64,000 nt of DNA, taken from UMGS172 sp045578845. GTDB taxonomy: Bacteria > Bacillota > Clostridia > Oscillospirales > Acutalibacteraceae. The notes beneath the pieces are model-generated. The model was given only the letters and a program-made list of their open reading frames with translations. It searched no databases and was not told the origin of the DNA. A program made the translations under genes and the position numbers. Location of the stretch: positions 1-64,000 of the forward strand of contig JAZNLA010000053.1 in the NCBI GenBank assembly GCA_045578845.1, in the 5' to 3' direction. This document shows, piece after piece, positions 1-8,370 of this stretch (position 1 is its first letter; every line of letters begins with the position of its first letter).

Positions 1-2
1 CG

Positions 3-713
3 CTGACTCACGAAATGTATCTGAAGCTTGAGGATTTTCTGAAAGCAAAGGATAACCCCGCACTGCTCCCCATACAGATCGCATACTACACAGGACTTCG
101 CATTGGCGAGGTCTGCGGACTGACTTGGCAAGACGTAAATCTTGAAAAGCAGTACCTTACGGTACGCCGCAGTATGCGCTACAACAATACAAGATACAAG
201 ACGGAGATAGGGGCTACCAAACGCAAGAAAGTCCGCACGGTGGACTTCTGTGACACCCTGGCAGAGATTCTGCGAACAGCCAAGCTCGAACAGCACAAAA
301 ACCGATTCAAATACGGCGAGCTATTCTGCCTCAACTACTACGTTGAGGTTAAGGAGAAAGACCGTACATACTACGAGGTCTATACGCTTCCGAGAAACGA
401 GAAGGTTCCCGAGGGATACAAGGAAATTTCCTTTGTATGCTTAAGACCTGATGGAGCGTATGAATCGCCAAGCACCATCGGTATTATGTGCAAACGGGCA
501 AGCAAAAAGGTAGAGGGACTCGAAGGGTTTCATTTCCACCAACTGCGCCACACATTCACAAGTAATCTGCTCTCTAACGGAGCAGCGCCGAAGGATGTGC
601 AGGAGCTTTTAGGTCACTCTGATGTCAGTACCACGATGAATGTCTACGCTCACTCTACAAGAGAGGCGAAGCGTACTTCCGCACGACTGCTCGATAAGGT
701 AGTTAGCGGTTAG
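3..713 (+). CDS. Tyrosine recombinase/integrase, catalytic domain (5' end outside window)
   Basis: The reading frame is open to the left edge (codons for L-T-H-E precede the first ATG at position 15), so the N-terminal DNA-binding part lies outside the window. What is visible is a complete tyrosine-recombinase catalytic domain. The first catalytic Arg is in GLRIGEVCGL, the beta-hairpin Lys is in TKRKKVRT, the HxxR box is FHQLRHTF, the second His is in LLGHSD, and the nucleophile Tyr is in MNVYAHS. The arrangement resembles integrases of Tn916-type conjugative elements and of prophages. The protein would excise and integrate a mobile element. Codon choice (many GAG, CTG, CGC) differs from the AT-rich chromosomal genes that follow, which fits transfer. 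The family is certain; the element type is not. Confidence 0.9.
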   Translation: MTHEMYLKLEDFLKAKDNPALLPIQIAYYTGLRIGEVCGLTWQDVNLEKQYLTVRRSMRYNNTRYKTEIGATKRKKVRTVDFCDTLAEILRTAKLEQHKNRFKYGELFCLNYYVEVKEKDRTYYEVYTLPRNEKVPEGYKEISFVCLRPDGAYESPSTIGIMCKRASKKVEGLEGFHFHQLRHTFTSNLLSNGAAPKDVQELLGHSDVSTTMNVYAHSTREAKRTSARLLDKVVSG

Positions 714-723
714 ATATAAAAAG

Positions 724-763
724 TTTCCCTTATTTTCGCTCATAAGGGCAAAAACAAGGGAAA
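724..763. repeat. Two overlapping hairpins just after the integrase
   Basis: CCCTTAT (727-733) pairs with ATAAGGG (742-748) across an 8-base loop. TTTCCCTT (724-731) can instead pair with AAGGGAAA (756-763). The two stems exclude each other. They may be an integrase terminator or part of the element end. No poly-T tail clearly marks a terminator. Confidence 0.45.
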
Positions 764-922
764 ATACATAACAGTTGAGTTTGTAATCAACGAAAAACCC
801 AGTAATATCAAAGGTTTTTAGAGTGTAGGACAGTTAATGTCTGATAAATGCCGAATTTGTCGTTTTTTTAGGATTGCCCTCATACATTCAAAGTACACTG
901 CGAACGGGCTGAACTGCAAAAT
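764..922. other. Intergenic region, possible element-chromosome junction
   Basis: About 160 bases without a supportable gene lie between the integrase and the convergent lipoprotein gene. Integrases of this family usually sit next to one attachment site, so the junction is expected here, but with only one end of the element visible no duplicated core can be recognised. Confidence 0.3.
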
Positions 923-2176
923 TTACCACGAAACGGTAACACATGGCGAGTCGGTAACACCGCCGTAGGAAAAGGTTTTTATGCGTTTTTCCGCAGAAAG
1001 AGTTCTGTTTAACTTTTCGGCACACTTTTTTAAACTTACAAAATTACCGATATCTTCTTTGCCGCACTTAAAACCCAGTTTCGGGTCAAGGCAGATTTCA
1101 AATTTTCTTTCCCCTTTTTGTACCGCACTTCGCCAAGCGTTCAAAACGGTATTTTCAAGTTGCGACATATCTTTTACATAAAGCGAATTCTTTACGAAAT
1201 AATTATTTTTCAAACTGTCGCACCGAGGCACAGTTATATTGTAACTTCCTTTCGAAAGTTCAGAGTCCGACAAATTGTCTGCTAAAGAGAAAACAACGCG
1301 GTCAAGTTGCAAGATTTCGTCATTGACATTAAAGTAGGCTTTAAAATTCTTATCTTCGGAATCGTTAGATGTTGTATCGACATGGTACCACTCGCCGTCA
1401 ATTTTAACGCAGTTCCACATATGTGCTTCGGTGGTGAAACCCGAAATAACGGTACAGTCGAGTCCCGCCGCAAAACACGCCATTTGAAAGGCTTTGGAAT
1501 ACCCCGAACAGACCGATTGGCCGAAACAGAAAACGCCTGCTGAAGTCCATGAAAACGGATTTTCTCCCACTTTACCATTCAATGCCTCGCTATGGTAAGT
1601 TGTACTGTTGCACACCAAATCGTTGGCGGCAAGTTCTCTGTCATACTCGCATGCGTCACTTCCCATCGACATTAAAAACTCGGTTAAAACCTGTTTTATT
1701 GCCTGCTCTAAGTCAAAGCGTTCGGACCTTGAGCAGTACCAATCGCTTTCATATTCGGCAAAACGGATTTGCATATACTGTCCCGTTGTTTTATAAGAAT
1801 ATTCATACGGCAACCAAAAATATTCCGGGCGGTCAACGGTTAAAGCATGGTGTGCGAGTTGCAAATCGCGGTAGGTACAGTTGCCCAAACCTATATACCC
1901 CGTCTTCATATCAAACACGGCATTGTCAAGCACTATGTAGATACTTTTTTGCCGTTCGGTAAGCGACAAAAAACCTTGACGGTAAAATTTATCGGTATAA
2001 AAATACGGCGTATTTTCGGGATAGACCGAGAGTGTGACAACCGAGTCCTCAACCTGCAGAAGGGCACTGTCGGTCGGGTCGTAGCCTACGAGTTGACCGA
2101 TTTCGTCACCGAAGTCTTTACATCCGCAAAAAAGCATTATCAATATTAAACTGTAAATACAAAGCAGTTTTTTCAT
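923..2176 (-). CDS. Lipoprotein with transglutaminase-like domain
   Basis: This is a 417-residue protein with a lipoprotein signal peptide (Lys-Lys start, hydrophobic core, lipobox LFCGC), so it should be exported and anchored to the outer face of the membrane. The C-terminal half has a transglutaminase-core arrangement: Cys in SVCSGYSKAF (about residue 221), His in EAHMWNCV (about 251) and Asp in YHVDTTSND (about 264). These are the Cys-His-Asp triad of papain-like transglutaminase/protease folds. The N-terminal 150 residues match nothing I recognise. Start: ATG with AAAGGAA upstream. It lies 10 bases downstream of the next minus-strand gene and probably shares its transcript. The substrate is unknown; such domains act on peptides or cell-wall proteins. 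Confidence 0.8.
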   Translation of the reverse strand: MKKLLCIYSLILIMLFCGCKDFGDEIGQLVGYDPTDSALLQVEDSVVTLSVYPENTPYFYTDKFYRQGFLSLTERQKSIYIVLDNAVFDMKTGYIGLGNCTYRDLQLAHHALTVDRPEYFWLPYEYSYKTTGQYMQIRFAEYESDWYCSRSERFDLEQAIKQVLTEFLMSMGSDACEYDRELAANDLVCNSTTYHSEALNGKVGENPFSWTSAGVFCFGQSVCSGYSKAFQMACFAAGLDCTVISGFTTEAHMWNCVKIDGEWYHVDTTSNDSEDKNFKAYFNVNDEILQLDRVVFSLADNLSDSELSKGSYNITVPRCDSLKNNYFVKNSLYVKDMSQLENTVLNAWRSAVQKGERKFEICLDPKLGFKCGKEDIGNFVSLKKCAEKLNRTLSAEKRIKTFSYGGVTDSPCVTVSW

Positions 2177-2186
2177 AACAGTTCCT

Positions 2187-2783
2187 TTAAGGGTTATATT
2201 TTTTTAACAACTTCGGCATAGACAGTGTATTCTCGCAAAGGTCGGCAAAGTACAAAAGTTCCGACTCTAATCCCGTTTGCATTGACTTTTCGGCTAAACT
2301 TTGGCAAATTTCGGTAAAACTGTCTTCACAAAGCGTTTCTGTAGCCTCGGCACTTGTCAATAGGTACTCTGTCCCCGACATAGTATAGGTGACGGTTTTG
2401 GCTCGGTCTACCGCTTTACTGAAGGTTGACTCGTTTAAGAATATGAACGCCGATTTAGGCACATTTAAAGTTTCGAAACATTCCCCCGTAAACGGATAAA
2501 TTCCATTTTGGTCAGGTCGGTTTTTAACCTTGGTACAGTCAACTTTAGTAGCATTGCAAATATTATTTTTGGGATTTAGTTCCAAATAGGTTGCGAAAAG
2601 CCTATCGCCATCAAAAAAGGCAACAAGAAGCGGTAAGTTTATTTCATTTGCGGGCAATTCTTCATTAGGTGACGATTTCGGCTTTTTTTCTATACCGCCT
2701 AAAATCACCACACCTAACATTACTCCCGAAAACAAACATAAAGAAGTAAAAAACGAAACCGAAAACATAAAAATTTTTTTCAT
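2187..2783 (-). CDS. Membrane-anchored or secreted protein of unknown function
   Basis: The protein has 198 residues with one N-terminal hydrophobic segment (residues about 5-30) followed by a Pro/Ser/Glu linker and a hydrophilic extracytoplasmic domain of about 150 residues. I do not recognise the domain. An ATG at 2783 was chosen over an in-frame TTG two codons upstream; neither has a strong ribosome binding site. It is the upstream gene of a probable two-gene unit with the transglutaminase lipoprotein, so it may work with it outside the cell. The short repeat AAACT-N4-AGTTT (2802-2815) lies in its leader, inside a promoter-like context. Confidence 0.65.
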   Translation of the reverse strand: MKKIFMFSVSFFTSLCLFSGVMLGVVILGGIEKKPKSSPNEELPANEINLPLLVAFFDGDRLFATYLELNPKNNICNATKVDCTKVKNRPDQNGIYPFTGECFETLNVPKSAFIFLNESTFSKAVDRAKTVTYTMSGTEYLLTSAEATETLCEDSFTEICQSLAEKSMQTGLESELLYFADLCENTLSMPKLLKKYNP

Positions 2784-2821
2784 AGCCAAACTATTTTTTA
2801 CAAACTTTTCAGTTTATATAC

Positions 2822-2856
2822 AAAAAACCGCCCACGAAATTTACATGAGCGGTTTA
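2822..2856 (-). terminator. Rho-independent terminator of ireB
   Basis: On the minus-strand transcript AACCGCTCATG pairs with CGTGGGCGGTT (with G-U pairs that work only in this orientation) and is followed directly by a run of U. Confidence 0.75.
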
Positions 2857-2866
2857 AAATATTACT

Positions 2867-3115
2867 TTATACAGTAAGATAATGTTTTACCATATACTGC
2901 AACAGTGCATCACGGTCGATTTTTCTGATAAGACTGCGTGCACCCATATGAGTAGTAATATAGGTCGGGTCTTCCGACAAAATGTAGCCGACGATTTGAT
3001 TTACGGGATTATAGCCTTTTTCTTTAAGGGCATCATAAACGACCAAAAGAGTTTTTCTGATTTCAATTTCACGGTCATCGCCAAGGCTAAAAGTAATAGT
3101 ATTTTGATTTTCCAT
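2867..3115 (-). CDS. ireB: IreB family regulatory phosphoprotein
   Basis: An 82-residue protein that matches the IreB (DUF965/UPF0297) family along its whole length: FSLGDDREIEIRKTL at the N-terminus, the NPVNQIVGYILSEDPTYIT core and GARSLIRKIDRD near the end. In Enterococcus faecalis IreB is a small phosphorylated regulator acting with the Ser/Thr kinase IreK and phosphatase IreP in cephalosporin tolerance. In many Firmicutes the gene is next to the Holliday-junction resolvase yrrK, but here it follows a helicase gene. A perfect -10 TATAAT (minus strand) lies in the 62-base gap upstream. The kinase and phosphatase are not in the window. Confidence 0.92.
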   Translation of the reverse strand: MENQNTITFSLGDDREIEIRKTLLVVYDALKEKGYNPVNQIVGYILSEDPTYITTHMGARSLIRKIDRDALLQYMVKHYLTV

Positions 3116-3177
3116 ACACGCACACCTCTCTTATATATTTATTGTACATTATAATGCGTTTCATTACAAGAACTTTT

Positions 3178-5580
3178 TTAAATTTTTTCAAGCCTTGCAA
3201 AGTTTGCCATAAGTTTTTTTGTGCCTTTTTCGTCAAACGCAATTTCCAAAAGCGTATCATTACCCATAGGTTTTGCCGAAAGTACCATTCCCTCGCCAAA
3301 GGCTTTATGTTTGACCTTCATGCCGACCGAATAGGTTTCTTTAGCAGTAACAGGTTTTTGGGCAGATGCAAGCGACCTGCCAAAAGAGGGGGTTTCGTTT
3401 GCCTTTCGGCTCAATAGTACAGACTGCCTGCTGTTATATGAGTCACTGCTCTTGCCATAGCGGAAGTCGGCAGTGCCGAAGCCGCCCACACTTGCTCTGA
3501 CAGCCGAGATGTCACACAGGTCTTTTGGTATTTCCTCTAAAAATCTCGACGGTAAATTGCGGTTGGTTTGACCGTAAAGCATACGGTAGTCAGCGTTGGA
3601 AATATAAAGGTTTTCTTTTGCTCTGGTTATGGCAACATAAGCAAGTCTGCGTTCCTCTTCGATATCTTCTTGTCCGCCGTAGATAGACTGGTTGCCGGGG
3701 AAAATACCCTCTTCCATGCCTACTAAATAAACATTTTTAAACTCAAGTCCCTTTGCCGAATGTATGGTCATTAAGACTACAGCATCAGCGTCGGCGTCAA
3801 ACTGGTCAATATCGCTTATAAGTGCGACCTCTTCCAAAAATCCCGCTAAGGTAGGTGCCTCGTTATCCTTTTCATACTGTGCGATACTGGAGCCTAATTC
3901 CTTTACGTTGTCCAAACGGTCGGCACCCTCTCTGCCCTCGGCTATGAGCGACAGCATGTAACCCGACTTGTCAAGCACCTCGTTAAAAACTTCGGTCAGT
4001 GTCATTTCGTCTGACCTTGACGAAATTTCTTCAATCATATTGCAAAATGTTTTCAGTTTAGGTGCAATCCTTTGCAGTGCCGCGTATTGGTCGGCAGTTT
4101 CGAAAATTTCAAACAGCGGTATTCCCGTTTGGTCGGAAATTTCGGTTGCCCTCGACAGCGAAGTATTGCCTATGCCCCGTTTAGGCTCGTTGATTATGCG
4201 AAGCAATCTTACGCGGTCATTGTGGTTAGCAACAACGTTAAGGTAGGCTATTACGTCCTTTATTTCTTTACGGTCATAGAAACGGTGGCCGCCTATGACA
4301 CGGTAGGGTATGCCCGAACGGGCAAAGACATTTTCAATCGCGTTGGACTGAGCGTTCATGCGGTAGAGAACGGCATTGTCCGAATACTTTCCACCGCGTG
4401 ACGCCGAGTTCACAATATAATCGGCGACCTTTACCGCCTCGTTTTGCTCGTCGGGTGCGGTGTGCACCTTTATTTTACTTCCGCCGTTCATAGCCGTCCA
4501 AAGGTTTTTACCCTTTCGGGCAGTGTTATTGGCAATAACAGCATTTGCGGCATCAAGTATAACCGAGGTCGAACGGTAGTTTTGTTCAAGTCTTATAACC
4601 TTGGCATCGGTATACTGCTCTTCAAAACTTAAAATATTTTCAATAGTAGCACCCCTGAAACGGTAGATACTCTGGTCATCATCGCCGACAACACAAATAT
4701 TACGGCTTTTTCCCGCCAAAGTGCTGACCAAAACATACTGTGCGTGGTTTGTATCCTGATACTCATCAACCATTATGTATTTAAAACGGTTTTGATAGTA
4801 TTCTTTGGCATTATTATCCACATTAAACAAACGCACCGTATTTACGATAATGTCGTCAAAATCCATGGCATCGGCATCAAGCAGTCTTTGTTGGTAACTT
4901 TTATACGCCTGACCGATTTTAGACAGTCTTACATCTGACGAATTTTCGCCTATAAATTCTTCAGGTGTTATTAGGTTGTCCTTAGCGTTGCTTATAACCG
5001 ACAAGGTGGAACGAATGGGCAAAAATTTATCCTCAATCCCCAACGCCGAGTAGACCTCTTTCATAACCCTTTTTTGGTCGTCGGTATCGTAGATTGTAAA
5101 GTGCGACGAATACCCAAGGGCACTGCCGAAACGGCGTAAAATTCTTGCACAGACCGAGTGAAAAGTACCCGCCCACACGTCCATACCGTCTTCGCCCAAC
5201 ATTGCAGAAATGCGGTCTTTAAGTTCGCCTGCCGCCTTGTTGGTAAAGGTTATGGCTAAAATATCCCAAGGACGGGCATTATCAACGGCAAAAACGCTGT
5301 CATTAAAGCCCTCTTCGTTCATTCTGAGCCTTATGTCGGCTATGGTATTTTCATTTATAAACGGCGGCACAAAATCGGAATTATACGCGTCACCGAACTT
5401 AACTAAAGAGGCTATTCGGTTGACAAGCACTGTCGTTTTACCGCTACCCGCACCCGCAAGTATCAGCACAGGTCCTTTGGCAGTGACAACCCCCTCAAAC
5501 TGACGGTCATTCATGCGTTTGAAATAATTCTTTATATACTCACGGCGAAGCGTAATAAACTCATTTTTAAAATCTGACAT
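3178..5580 (-). CDS. pcrA: UvrD/PcrA-type ATP-dependent DNA helicase
   Basis: This 800-residue superfamily 1A 3'-5' helicase has all the expected motifs in order: Q-motif region near NDRQFEGV, Walker A GAGSGKTTVL (about residues 41-50), motif Ia ITFTNKAAGELK, motif II VDEYQD, motif III GDDDQSIYRFRGA, motif IV LEQNYRS, motif V TIHSAKGLEF and motif VI YVAITRAKE. A C-terminal Tudor-like tail (VGMKVKHKAFGEGMV) is typical of PcrA, which binds RNA polymerase through it. The role is removal of RecA and stalled complexes, nucleotide excision repair and rolling-circle replication. Start: ATG with AGAGGAT upstream. It is probably co-transcribed with ireB. Confidence 0.95.
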   Translation of the reverse strand: MSDFKNEFITLRREYIKNYFKRMNDRQFEGVVTAKGPVLILAGAGSGKTTVLVNRIASLVKFGDAYNSDFVPPFINENTIADIRLRMNEEGFNDSVFAVDNARPWDILAITFTNKAAGELKDRISAMLGEDGMDVWAGTFHSVCARILRRFGSALGYSSHFTIYDTDDQKRVMKEVYSALGIEDKFLPIRSTLSVISNAKDNLITPEEFIGENSSDVRLSKIGQAYKSYQQRLLDADAMDFDDIIVNTVRLFNVDNNAKEYYQNRFKYIMVDEYQDTNHAQYVLVSTLAGKSRNICVVGDDDQSIYRFRGATIENILSFEEQYTDAKVIRLEQNYRSTSVILDAANAVIANNTARKGKNLWTAMNGGSKIKVHTAPDEQNEAVKVADYIVNSASRGGKYSDNAVLYRMNAQSNAIENVFARSGIPYRVIGGHRFYDRKEIKDVIAYLNVVANHNDRVRLLRIINEPKRGIGNTSLSRATEISDQTGIPLFEIFETADQYAALQRIAPKLKTFCNMIEEISSRSDEMTLTEVFNEVLDKSGYMLSLIAEGREGADRLDNVKELGSSIAQYEKDNEAPTLAGFLEEVALISDIDQFDADADAVVLMTIHSAKGLEFKNVYLVGMEEGIFPGNQSIYGGQEDIEEERRLAYVAITRAKENLYISNADYRMLYGQTNRNLPSRFLEEIPKDLCDISAVRASVGGFGTADFRYGKSSDSYNSRQSVLLSRKANETPSFGRSLASAQKPVTAKETYSVGMKVKHKAFGEGMVLSAKPMGNDTLLEIAFDEKGTKKLMANFARLEKI

Positions 5581-5611
5581 GGTATCCTCTTTTTTTTATT
5601 GTGATATTTTG

Positions 5612-5640
5612 ATTTTATCATATCCCCTGACCGTTTTCAA
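5612..5640 (-). promoter_or_regulatory. Sigma-A type promoter of the pcrA-like gene
   Basis: On the minus strand TTGAAA (5640-5635) and TAAAAT (5617-5612) are separated by 17 bases. Confidence 0.6.
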
Positions 5641-5732
5641 GAAAATGTTAAGTCAAAATAAAAAGATTTAAGCACCTGCTAAAATCTATGAAATATTCGG
5701 TATAAATGGGTGTACTAATTCGCAATAACACC

Positions 5733-5760
5733 TTGACTTTTTCTCAAAATTTGCTAAAAT
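5733..5760 (+). promoter_or_regulatory. Sigma-A type promoter of the eda-kdgK operon
   Basis: TTGACT and TAAAAT are separated by 16 bases, about 57 bases upstream of the eda start. Confidence 0.6.
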
Positions 5761-5784
5761 AAGGTTGCACATTTAAGTAACAAG

Positions 5785-5802
5785 GTTTCGCCAAGTCGAA
5801 AC
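5785..5802 (+). promoter_or_regulatory. Inverted repeat in the eda leader
   Basis: GTTTCG-N6-CGAAAC is a perfect 6-base inverted repeat about 20 bases downstream of the expected transcription start and just before the ribosome binding site AAGGAGG (5805-5811). It could be a repressor operator or a small leader hairpin. Confidence 0.4.
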
Positions 5803-5817
5803 AAAAGGAGGATATTT

Positions 5818-6456
5818 ATGCAAAAACTTATTGAAGAAATCAGTGCAGCCGGTATTGTTCCCGTTGTAAAACTTGACAGTGCCGATGATGCAATCCCCTT
5901 AGCCCGTGCCCTTAGAAACGGCGGTATCAACTGTGCCGAAATCACATTCAGAACCGACGCCGCTAAAGAGAGTATCGAACGCATTTCAAAAGAATTCCCC
6001 GATATGTTGGTTGCCGCAGGTACCGTTCTTACACCCAAACAGGCTGACGAAGCCATGGAAGCAGGTGCAAGATTTATCGTAAGCCCCGGTCTTAACCCCA
6101 TTGTTGTAAAACACTGTAACGAAAAAGGCTACCCGATTATCCCCGGTGTTGCAACACCGACCGAGGTTGAGGCGGCTATGTCTTTAGGTCTTACATACTT
6201 AAAATTCTTCCCTGCCGAGGCTGCAGGCGGTGTGAACATGATTAAATCCATGGCAGCACCTTATACTGCAATCCGTTTTATGCCTACCGGCGGCGTCAAC
6301 ATTAAAAATGTTGCCGATTACCTTAACTGCAAGGCTGTATATGCTTGCGGCGGCAGTTGGATGGTGCCCGCTGACAAGATTGCCGCAGGCGATTTTGACG
6401 CTATAGAAGAAATGACCGCTCAAGCGGTAGCACTTTTAAAGGAGATTAGAAAATAA
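5818..6456 (+). CDS. eda: KDPG/KHG aldolase
   Basis: A 212-residue class I aldolase of the bifunctional 2-dehydro-3-deoxyphosphogluconate / 4-hydroxy-2-oxoglutarate family. It cleaves KDPG to pyruvate and glyceraldehyde 3-phosphate. The Schiff-base Lys is K129 in LKFFPAEAAGG and the general base Glu is E41 in CAEITFRT; GTVLTPKQ and PTGGVN (phosphate binding) are also present. Start: ATG with AAGGAGG 6 bases upstream. Its stop overlaps the kdgK start (TAATG), so the two are translationally coupled. With the kinase it forms the last two steps of hexuronate (pectin, glucuronate) breakdown; no 6-phosphogluconate dehydratase is nearby, so an Entner-Doudoroff role is less likely. Confidence 0.95.
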   Translation: MQKLIEEISAAGIVPVVKLDSADDAIPLARALRNGGINCAEITFRTDAAKESIERISKEFPDMLVAAGTVLTPKQADEAMEAGARFIVSPGLNPIVVKHCNEKGYPIIPGVATPTEVEAAMSLGLTYLKFFPAEAAGGVNMIKSMAAPYTAIRFMPTGGVNIKNVADYLNCKAVYACGGSWMVPADKIAAGDFDAIEEMTAQAVALLKEIRK

Positions 6457-7478
6457 TGAAAAAGGTTATTACATTCGGCGAACTTATGCTTCGTTTAGCC
6501 CCCGAAGGCTATTATAGATTTTTACAGGCCGACAAATTCGGTGCAACATTCGGCGGCGGTGAAGCCAACGTTGCAGTAAGCCTTGCAAACTACGGCTATG
6601 ATGCCGCATTTGTAACCAAACTGCCTGCACACGAAATAGGTCAAATGGCTGTAAATTCACTCCGTAAATTCGGTGTTGATACTTCTAAAATCACACGCGG
6701 CGGCGAAAGAGTCGGTATCTACTATGTTGAAAAGGGTGCTTCGCAACGCCCCTCAAAGGTTGTTTACGACCGTGCATATTCGGCTATCGCTTTAGCGGAA
6801 AAATCTGACTTCAACTGGGAAGAAATTTTCGGCGGTGCCGATTGGTTCCACTTCACAGGTATCACTCCGGCTCTCGGCGATGGTTGTGCCGAAATCTGCT
6901 TAGAGGCTGTAAAGGCAGCAAAGAAATTAGGTCTTACCGTCAGTTGCGACCTTAACTACCGCAAAAAACTCTGGACAAGAGAAAAAGCCGGTACCGTTAT
7001 GGCAGAACTTATGCCCTATGTTGACGTTTGCATTGCCAACGAAGAAGATGCCGCCGATGTTTTCGGTATCACTGCTGAAAACACCGACGTAACAAGCGGT
7101 AAGGTTAACCACGAAGGTTACAAAGAGGTTGCCAAGAAACTCAAAGACCGTTTCGGTTTCAAATATGTCGCAATCACACTCCGCAGTTCCATTTCGGCTA
7201 ACGATAATGACTGGGCGGCTATGCTTTACAACGGCGACGACTACTTCTTCAGCCGTCAGTACCATATGCACATCGTTGACCGTGTAGGCGGCGGTGACAG
7301 TTTTGGTGCAGGTCTTATCTACTCTCTCTTAGAGGGCTATGAGCCGCAAGATGTTATTGAATTTGCCGTTGCCGCAAGTTGCCTTAAACATTCTATCGAA
7401 GGCGACTACAACATGGTATCGGTTGCAGAGGTTAAAAGCCTTGCCGGCGGTAACGCCAGCGGCCGCGTGCAGAGATAA
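6456..7478 (+). CDS. kdgK: 2-keto-3-deoxygluconate kinase (PfkB family)
   Basis: A 340-residue sugar kinase of the ribokinase/PfkB superfamily. The N-terminal GEANVAVSLANYG substrate-binding glycine motif and the C-terminal signature VGGGDSFGAGL, with the catalytic Asp near residue 280, are both present. Pairing with eda by a 1-base stop/start overlap identifies 2-keto-3-deoxygluconate as the likely substrate: it makes KDPG for the aldolase. It lies at the end of the operon, followed by a strong bidirectional terminator. Uronate transport and upper-pathway genes are not in the window. Confidence 0.92.
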   Translation: MKKVITFGELMLRLAPEGYYRFLQADKFGATFGGGEANVAVSLANYGYDAAFVTKLPAHEIGQMAVNSLRKFGVDTSKITRGGERVGIYYVEKGASQRPSKVVYDRAYSAIALAEKSDFNWEEIFGGADWFHFTGITPALGDGCAEICLEAVKAAKKLGLTVSCDLNYRKKLWTREKAGTVMAELMPYVDVCIANEEDAADVFGITAENTDVTSGKVNHEGYKEVAKKLKDRFGFKYVAITLRSSISANDNDWAAMLYNGDDYFFSRQYHMHIVDRVGGGDSFGAGLIYSLLEGYEPQDVIEFAVAASCLKHSIEGDYNMVSVAEVKSLAGGNASGRVQR

Positions 7479-7496
7479 TCTTTGAATATTATAAAG

Positions 7497-7535
7497 AAAT
7501 ACCCCGAAATCTTAAGTGATTTCGGGGTATTTCTT
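7497..7535. terminator. Bidirectional terminator between kdgK and the ttcA-like gene
   Basis: AAATACCCCGAAATC pairs perfectly over 15 bases with GATTTCGGGGTATTT across a 6-base loop. Both transcripts end in a T-rich tract. Confidence 0.9.
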
Positions 7536-7537
7536 AT

Positions 7538-8365
7538 TTATAACTTTTCCAAAAAAGAATGCATTTCGCCGTTTTGCTTATAGCCTACAAATGTATCAAT
7601 ATTAACCCTGTGCAGACTGTTAAAAAGATTTCGTTCAATATCGGGATTTTGCTTTTTCAGTTCTTTGATAAGCAATTTGGTTTCTAGCCGTTTAGACTCA
7701 CCGCTGTCGCACGAAGCCTTTTCGGTAAACCGACAGGCACAACGGATAAAATGCAGGTCATTTGCCTCGCACCAACGGATAATATCCTCTTCCAAAACAC
7801 AGTAAAGCGGTCTTATTAACTCTAACCCTTCAAAATTTGTGCTTTTGAGCCTTGGTAACATACCCTGCAACTGCGAGCCGTACATCATACCCATAAGCGT
7901 GGTTTCAATTACATCGCTCATGTGGTGGCCGAGAGCAATTTTATTGCACCCTATTTTTTGGGCCTCGGCGTACAAATGCCCTCTACGCATTCTCGCACAA
8001 AGGTAGCAGGGCGACCCGCCAGAACTTTCGGCAACCGCAAAAATATCCGACTCAAAAAAATGAGGTTTGAGTCCCAAAAGATTGGCGTTTTGCTCTATTT
8101 TTTTACGGTTTTCCTCGCTGTAGCCTGGGTCCATAACTATAAATTCGATCTCGAACGGCACTTTGCTGTAACGCCTTAACATATTCATTAAGACACCGAG
8201 TAACATTGAGTCTTTTCCGCCCGAAATACAAACGGCTATTTTATCGCCCGCTTTAATCAGTTCGTAATTTTGCACCGCCTCAATAAATTTATTCCATATG
8301 CATTTGCGGAATTTTTTGTTTATACTGCGTTCAATGAGTTCGCTTTTAGACAGTTGTTTTGCCAA
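7538..8365 (-). CDS. ttcA: TtcA-family tRNA thiolation protein (PP-loop ATPase)
   Basis: A 275-residue protein with the PP-loop SGGKDS (residues 48-53) of ATP pyrophosphatases and two Cys pairs: CYLC (C120, C123) and a C-A-C pair near residue 210. TtcA enzymes use these cysteines for an Fe-S cluster while making 2-thiocytidine at tRNA position 32. Firmicute members of this family are often annotated this way without proof of target, so another thiolation substrate is possible. The start is TTG, chosen because AAGGA lies 9-10 bases upstream and no later ATG fits. It follows the tcdA-like gene by 5 bases, a probable operon for tRNA modification. Confidence 0.85.
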   Translation of the reverse strand: MAKQLSKSELIERSINKKFRKCIWNKFIEAVQNYELIKAGDKIAVCISGGKDSMLLGVLMNMLRRYSKVPFEIEFIVMDPGYSEENRKKIEQNANLLGLKPHFFESDIFAVAESSGGSPCYLCARMRRGHLYAEAQKIGCNKIALGHHMSDVIETTLMGMMYGSQLQGMLPRLKSTNFEGLELIRPLYCVLEEDIIRWCEANDLHFIRCACRFTEKASCDSGESKRLETKLLIKELKKQNPDIERNLFNSLHRVNIDTFVGYKQNGEMHSFLEKL

Positions 8366-8370
8366 ACTTT

